Of a stretch of DNA of 64,000 nucleotides, positions 60,114-64,000 are shown in pieces. The first letter of the stretch is position 1; every line of letters begins with the position of its first letter. The stretch comes from Theobroma cacao (Eukaryota > Streptophyta > Magnoliopsida > Malvales > Malvaceae): the NCBI RefSeq assembly GCF_000208745.1, contig NC_030852.1, positions 420,676 through 484,675 of the forward strand. The letters run 5' to 3'. A model generated the notes under the pieces. The model did not search any database. It saw only the letters and a list, made by a program, of their open reading frames with translations, and had not been told where the DNA came from. The translations under genes and the position numbers were made by a program.

Positions 60114-61214
60114 ATGCTAAAAATGTCTAGAATTACAAATGAAATTAAGCAAATGATGTACCCACCTCCTGTTTCACCTCTCTCTTCATTTCCAACTCCT
60201 AATTACTATAATATTGACTATTATGAATCATCCCCACCATCACCTTCTATCAGAATCAGTCCAGTTCTTCTTTTGATTATAGTCATTTTTGCTGTAATCT
60301 TCTTCATTGCTGGTCTTCTCCATTTGCTAGTTAGATTTCTCATAAAGAGGCCATCTTTTTCACCAATTTATCAATCCAATAGATACCCTGGAAACTCAGA
60401 GTCCCATGGACTTCAAAGACAGCTTCAGCAGCTCTTTCGTTTACATGACTCAGGCCTAGATCAATCTGTCATAGATTCTTTACCAGTTTTCTACTACAAA
60501 GATATAATGGGATTGAAGGAGCCATTTGACTGTGCTGTTTGTCTATGCGAATACTCGGACCAGGACAAGCTCAGATTGCTTCCAATGTGTAGCCATGCTT
60601 TTCACATGGATTGTATAGACACGTGGCTTCTTTCAAACTCTACATGCCCCCTTTGTAGAGGAACCCTTTCAGGCTCTAGCTTACCCTTAGAAAATCCGAT
60701 GTTCCAATGTGAGTACTTGAGGGTAATATCTAATGGGGTTGAGAGTGATGGAGAAAACGGGATTTCTTGTAGTCAGAAACCAGCGGCTGCTACGGAAGAT
60801 GTTAGTGAAAAGAGGATCTTTTCAGTGAGACTTGGTAAGTTCAGAAGTATAAATGATGGAGAAAGTGATGGAGGGAGAGTATTACAAGGAGAGATTAGTA
60901 GCTGCAATCTGGATGCAAGGAGATGTTACTCAATGGGTGCATATCAGTATGTGGTTGGTGATTCATTGCAAGTGACTTTGTCTCCTGATGTTAGCCATGG
61001 GAAGCTCGTGGAAGAGAAAGGAGAAGATGGGAGTTCCTCCATTGATGGAGATGTGGAAGAGAAGAGAATCAGGAGAACTAAAGGTGAGAGCTTTTCTGTC
61101 TCTAAGATATGGCTTTGGTCTAAGAGGAGCAGATTCACAGCTTCTTCAGATAATCATGCTGATGTATATCTCAATGTAAGTTTGCCTAGGAATGACAGAA
61201 CTCAAGCTGTATGA
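60114..61214 (+). CDS. RING-H2 E3 ubiquitin ligase of the ATL family (ATL46/ATL47-like)
   Basis: Single exon, 366 residues. One membrane helix lies at about 49-75, the ATL-specific GLD motif (GLDQSVIDSLPVF) at 114-126, and a RING-H2 finger with C140, C143, C159, H161, H164, C167, C178 and C181, plus the conserved Trp171 and Pro179 that contact the E2. The C-terminal half is Ser/Glu-rich and presumably recruits substrates. ATL proteins are membrane-anchored E3 ligases that pass ubiquitin from an E2, often in stress or cell-wall responses; this one's target is unknown. Intronless structure is typical. The start could be Met1 or Met4, which lie together. Confidence 0.92.
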   Translation: MLKMSRITNEIKQMMYPPPVSPLSSFPTPNYYNIDYYESSPPSPSIRISPVLLLIIVIFAVIFFIAGLLHLLVRFLIKRPSFSPIYQSNRYPGNSESHGLQRQLQQLFRLHDSGLDQSVIDSLPVFYYKDIMGLKEPFDCAVCLCEYSDQDKLRLLPMCSHAFHMDCIDTWLLSNSTCPLCRGTLSGSSLPLENPMFQCEYLRVISNGVESDGENGISCSQKPAAATEDVSEKRIFSVRLGKFRSINDGESDGGRVLQGEISSCNLDARRCYSMGAYQYVVGDSLQVTLSPDVSHGKLVEEKGEDGSSSIDGDVEEKRIRRTKGESFSVSKIWLWSKRSRFTASSDNHADVYLNVSLPRNDRTQAV

Positions 61215-61661
61215 TTATTTAAAAAAAAAATTGTTCTCTTCACCAATCAATCTATATATGTTCATCAAATATAAGTGATATTTCATTTATTTTTAGCTTT
61301 TTCTTTAGCTGATTGATGAGGATGCATATATTTGGTGTTCAAAATGCAAAGAACCCAATTAGCTAATTAGAATTAAGATGAAACTGATTGCCCCTTCTTG
61401 GTGGATGAAGCAATATGGCTCCCTCTTTATTTAAACAGGAAATGGTGAAAAGGGAAACTTCCTTCTTTCTTCCCTAATCCCTATTCAAAAAGGGTTGACA
61501 TTCCAGCCTTCTGCAAAAATTTTATGTTTATCTTCTGTGGTTTCCTTGAAAATTTCCATGGCAGTTTGGTATCTACTGACAAACAATCAGTCATTTAATT
61601 GCAATGGTGATTTGTCATTGAATAAGCAAGAAGTACTTCATGTATAAGGATTCTGTACTGG
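61215..61661. other. 3' flank of the ATL gene
   Basis: AT-rich noncoding sequence; no feature identified. Confidence 0.5.
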
Positions 61662-62138
61662 CTATATTTGTCTTTCTCTTGAACTCTTTTCATTAGCAAA
61701 TTCAACTTCATTTTTCTCATCTGAAACAGCACTGAAATCTGACACTGAATCTGCAAATTTTGGTTTGGTGCTGTGACTGGTAATAGCTGTGGTTTGAAAC
61801 CTGAGGCTTAACTTTTTCCAGTGGCTCTTGAATCTTTTGAGTCTTCCAGTATAGTTGGGATGCAAACCCCACCAGAGAGAAATGCTCCCAGCCTGACAGG
61901 CAAAATATCTTGCATTTGACGCTAGGGAACTTAGCTTCCTTAGGGAGCATGAGAGAAGGAGATGAAGTTGATGGGGACTCCATTGTTTGAAAGCACAATC
62001 ATGGTTGTCAAGCTCCATTAAAAGAAGTTTCCTAAGGATCTCACAACCTCCAAATATGCACCTGTAAGAAGAAGATTGGATCCCCCTGTAAATGCCTGAA
62101 GGGGTCAACTTCTTGTCAGAGATCACCATCGGTGTCAC
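61662..62138 (-). CDS. Unrecognised open frame, 158 codons
   Basis: Minus-strand open frame starting MTPMVISDKKLTPSGIYRG, with a Cys/Leu-rich middle and an acidic, Ser-rich end. I do not recognise a family. Immediately upstream on the same strand (about 62235-62160) a second short frame begins MKGEKELVVMDASLGGKQ and ends in a stop, which could be a preceding exon or a frameshifted start. The codons do not look clearly like a conserved protein. It may be an unrelated transcript or chance. It lies in the gap between the ATL and RDR2 genes. Confidence 0.2.
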   Translation of the reverse strand: MTPMVISDKKLTPSGIYRGIQSSSYRCIFGGCEILRKLLLMELDNHDCAFKQWSPHQLHLLLSCSLRKLSSLASNARYFACQAGSISLWWGLHPNYTGRLKRFKSHWKKLSLRFQTTAITSHSTKPKFADSVSDFSAVSDEKNEVEFANEKSSRERQI

Positions 62139-63305
62139 ACCACCAAAACTTCAACAGAAAAGAATTGGCCTATCCTGTTTTCCACCAAGGCTGGCGTCCA
62201 TAACCACAAGTTCTTTTTCACCTTTCATCAAAGTGGGGGTGATGCTCTTAGTCGATGATTTGTGAGAGAGCTTCAATTTTTGTTACCTTCATAAAAACAT
62301 GGTCCACAAATGCATATAAGGGATCATGGTGTTAATTTTTCCAAGTTATTTCAGTCCCATAAAAGAAAAGACAAAAAAGAAGAAAAAAAAAAAAGCCATT
62401 TCTGAGCAGATTGACTGTGGAGTAGCTTAAAGAAAAAAACTTGGAACTGTCATGGCTGACATGGTTTAGGAAGCAAACATCAAACCTGTTATTCTGAAGT
62501 TCTTACTCACAGTTGACTCTATTTTCTCTTTTTCATGCTTAATTCATTTGCACTAATCCTTCTCCTAGTAGCCTTAAGATATTAATTTCTCTTTCTCTAT
62601 GGCAGGGAAACTACTTTTGGTAACATAAGTTGGCAAATTAAACTTATTTGGAATCATATTGTATATGTCATCAAATGGCATTTAAAAGGGTATGAAGCAA
62701 GTGATAAATAGGGCCATGGCCATCAAGTTCTAGCTACAGTAATAAGGAGATTCATAATGAAAATTATGCAATTCCAAATCAATATATATATGTGTATATA
62801 CATTGTAAGAGTGTGTGTATATATATATATATGTATATACATACGTATGTACGTATCATACATAGAAATCTACTTATTTTACTGCTTTCTTTATTAAAAA
62901 GTTTGAAGAAACAATGATATAAAGACAAAATCTATTATTAATAGTTTGCTAAAGCCCTTTTTCGTGACTAAAAAAATGTATTTTTATTTTATGAAGAAGA
63001 AACTCTATGAAATTGGGGCTCTAGCCAACTTGCCATAGATGTAAAAATTTCCCTTAACAAAGCTGATCCAATTCAATCAGCATGTGCTCTGCTCTGTTAA
63101 TTTTCTCAATTTTCAACTATTTTTTCTTCCACCCTTTTTCTATTCGTTAATGGACTCTGTGTCGAAGAAGCCTTAGCCCAAGAAAAAAAAATTACTGATG
63201 AAAAGGGGAAAAAAAAAACCGAACTTCCAAAGGAGTTAGTAGTCTAAAAGCTGCTGCTTACAAAACCCAAAGCCAACGCAAAACCTCCGTCTCTCTCTCA
63301 CAGAG
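62139..63305. other. Intergenic spacer with microsatellite, RDR2 promoter
   Basis: Holds an imperfect TA/TG microsatellite at about 62781-62857 and the RDR2 upstream region. A purine-rich leader with CT repeats (CTCTCTCTC near 63292) precedes the RDR2 ATG. No other feature seen. Confidence 0.55.
62781..62857. repeat. TA/TG microsatellite
   Basis: Alternating AT, GT and GTAT units in the spacer upstream of RDR2. Confidence 0.75.
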
Positions 63306-64000
63306 ATGAGAAGAGAGCTGATAGGTGCGATGGAGAGAGAGAGACCCACATTACGAGTCACAAACGTACCCCAAACCGCCATAGCCAAAGACCTCTTAGA
63401 GTTCCTGGAATGCAAGCTCGGCACTGACACCGTCTTCGCCATTGAAATCTCGACCGACCGCAACAACTGGAAGTCCCGTGGTTTCGGCAGAGTCCAGTTC
63501 GCCACTCTCGAAGCCAAGTCCAAAGCCCACCTTCTCTCCCTCCGAAACGACCTCGTCTTCAAGTCCCATTCTCTTAAACTCTCTGAAACTTATGATGACA
63601 TCATTCCCAGGCCCATCAGGGCCGATCATAGGCTCGATGGTGGGGTTCTGCATGTGGGTTTTATGGTTCAAGATGATTACTTGCGTGTGTTGGAGAGGTG
63701 GGAGGATGTGAGAGGGTGGCTGATGCCTGAGAGGAGGAGACTGGAGTTTTGGCTGTGGAACAATGGGGAGTGTTACAAGCTTGAGGTTCTGTTTGATGAT
63801 GTTTTGGAGACTGTTGGCTGTTGCTTCAATGGCTCCTCATGCAATGCTCTTCTCTTGAGGGTATGCTTTTTCGTCTTTGAAATACTATAATGCTTTGCTT
63901 TCTGCCTTTATTATTATTAATTAAAATGGCTGAAATGTGTGTCAATTCTAGCATAATTTTTCATGCATGAAAAATCAAATCTTGCCTATTGTTCTTCAAA
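63306..64000 (+). CDS. RNA-dependent RNA polymerase 2, first exon (partial)
   Basis: Exon 1 is 63306-63860 (185 codons, ending at a GTATGC donor in phase 0). The intron and all later exons run beyond the window. The protein opens with an RRM-like fold (TLRVTNVPQTAIAKDLLEFL, then GFGRVQFATLEAKSKAHLL), followed by LSETYDDIIPRP, LERWEDVRGW and YKLEVLFDDVLETVGCC. This order and these motifs match the N-terminus of plant RDR2. RDR2 copies Pol IV transcripts into double-stranded RNA for DCL3 and 24-nt siRNAs, which direct DNA methylation and transposon silencing; it works in the nucleus. The catalytic DLDGD region lies outside. Start is Met1 (63306) or Met9 (63330). Confidence 0.92.

Overview
The window is nuclear DNA of a flowering plant, a eudicot and probably a rosid; the species cannot be fixed from sequence alone. 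The signs are AT-rich spacers, small GT-AG introns in plant gene families (WAT1/MtN21 transporter, ATL RING-H2, RDR2, LRR receptor-like kinase), and Ty1/copia LTR retrotransposons, a plant L1 LINE and TRIM-type elements. No tRNA or rRNA gene, CRISPR array or prokaryotic feature was seen. Layout: bases 1-25 kb are a graveyard of two tandem WAT1-like (EamA) transporter pseudogenes on the minus strand. The left copy (about 530-1350) has lost its penultimate exon and carries a small tRNA-derived SINE. The right copy (4153 to about 24500) is spread over 20 kb by stacked insertions: a short poly(A)-tailed retrosequence (4728-14872) holding a copia element (4976-14588), which holds a second copia element (5981-10037); and, inside an exon, a third copia element (15291-24414) holding a 3.1 kb candidate solo LTR (16168-19273). 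The nested boundaries are supported by paired LTR ends and 5-bp target-site duplications. Bases 26-34 kb are low-density genic sequence: a two-exon HIG1-domain gene (27590-29584), a single-exon atypical HLH gene (30769-31032) and an intronless F-box gene (32938-34050). Bases 34.2-45.9 kb are one full-length but decayed L1 LINE on the minus strand, bounded by a perfect 18-bp target-site duplication. It is inserted just 3' of the F-box gene and is itself split by a fourth copia element (34378-39414). A decayed tandem copy of the F-box gene lies beyond it (about 46430-47198). Bases 48-64 kb are gene-rich and nearly free of large transposons: a six-exon E2 ubiquitin-conjugating enzyme (50271-52764), a two-exon LRR receptor-like pseudokinase (53737-55838), a TRIM-like remnant, a MITE, a single-exon ATL-type RING-H2 E3 ligase (60114-61214), and the first exon of RDR2, the RNA-dependent RNA polymerase of RNA-directed DNA methylation, which runs off the right edge. 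The intact genes do not form a shared pathway, although two (E2 and RING E3) belong to ubiquitination and the F-box gene would add an SCF adaptor. I did not find a convincing undescribed biological system. The most unusual items are a 794-codon copia frame that lacks the reverse transcriptase, a retrosequence sitting at a 5' splice site whose duplicated target includes the splice donor, and stop codons in the youngest copia element that look like methylcytosine decay.
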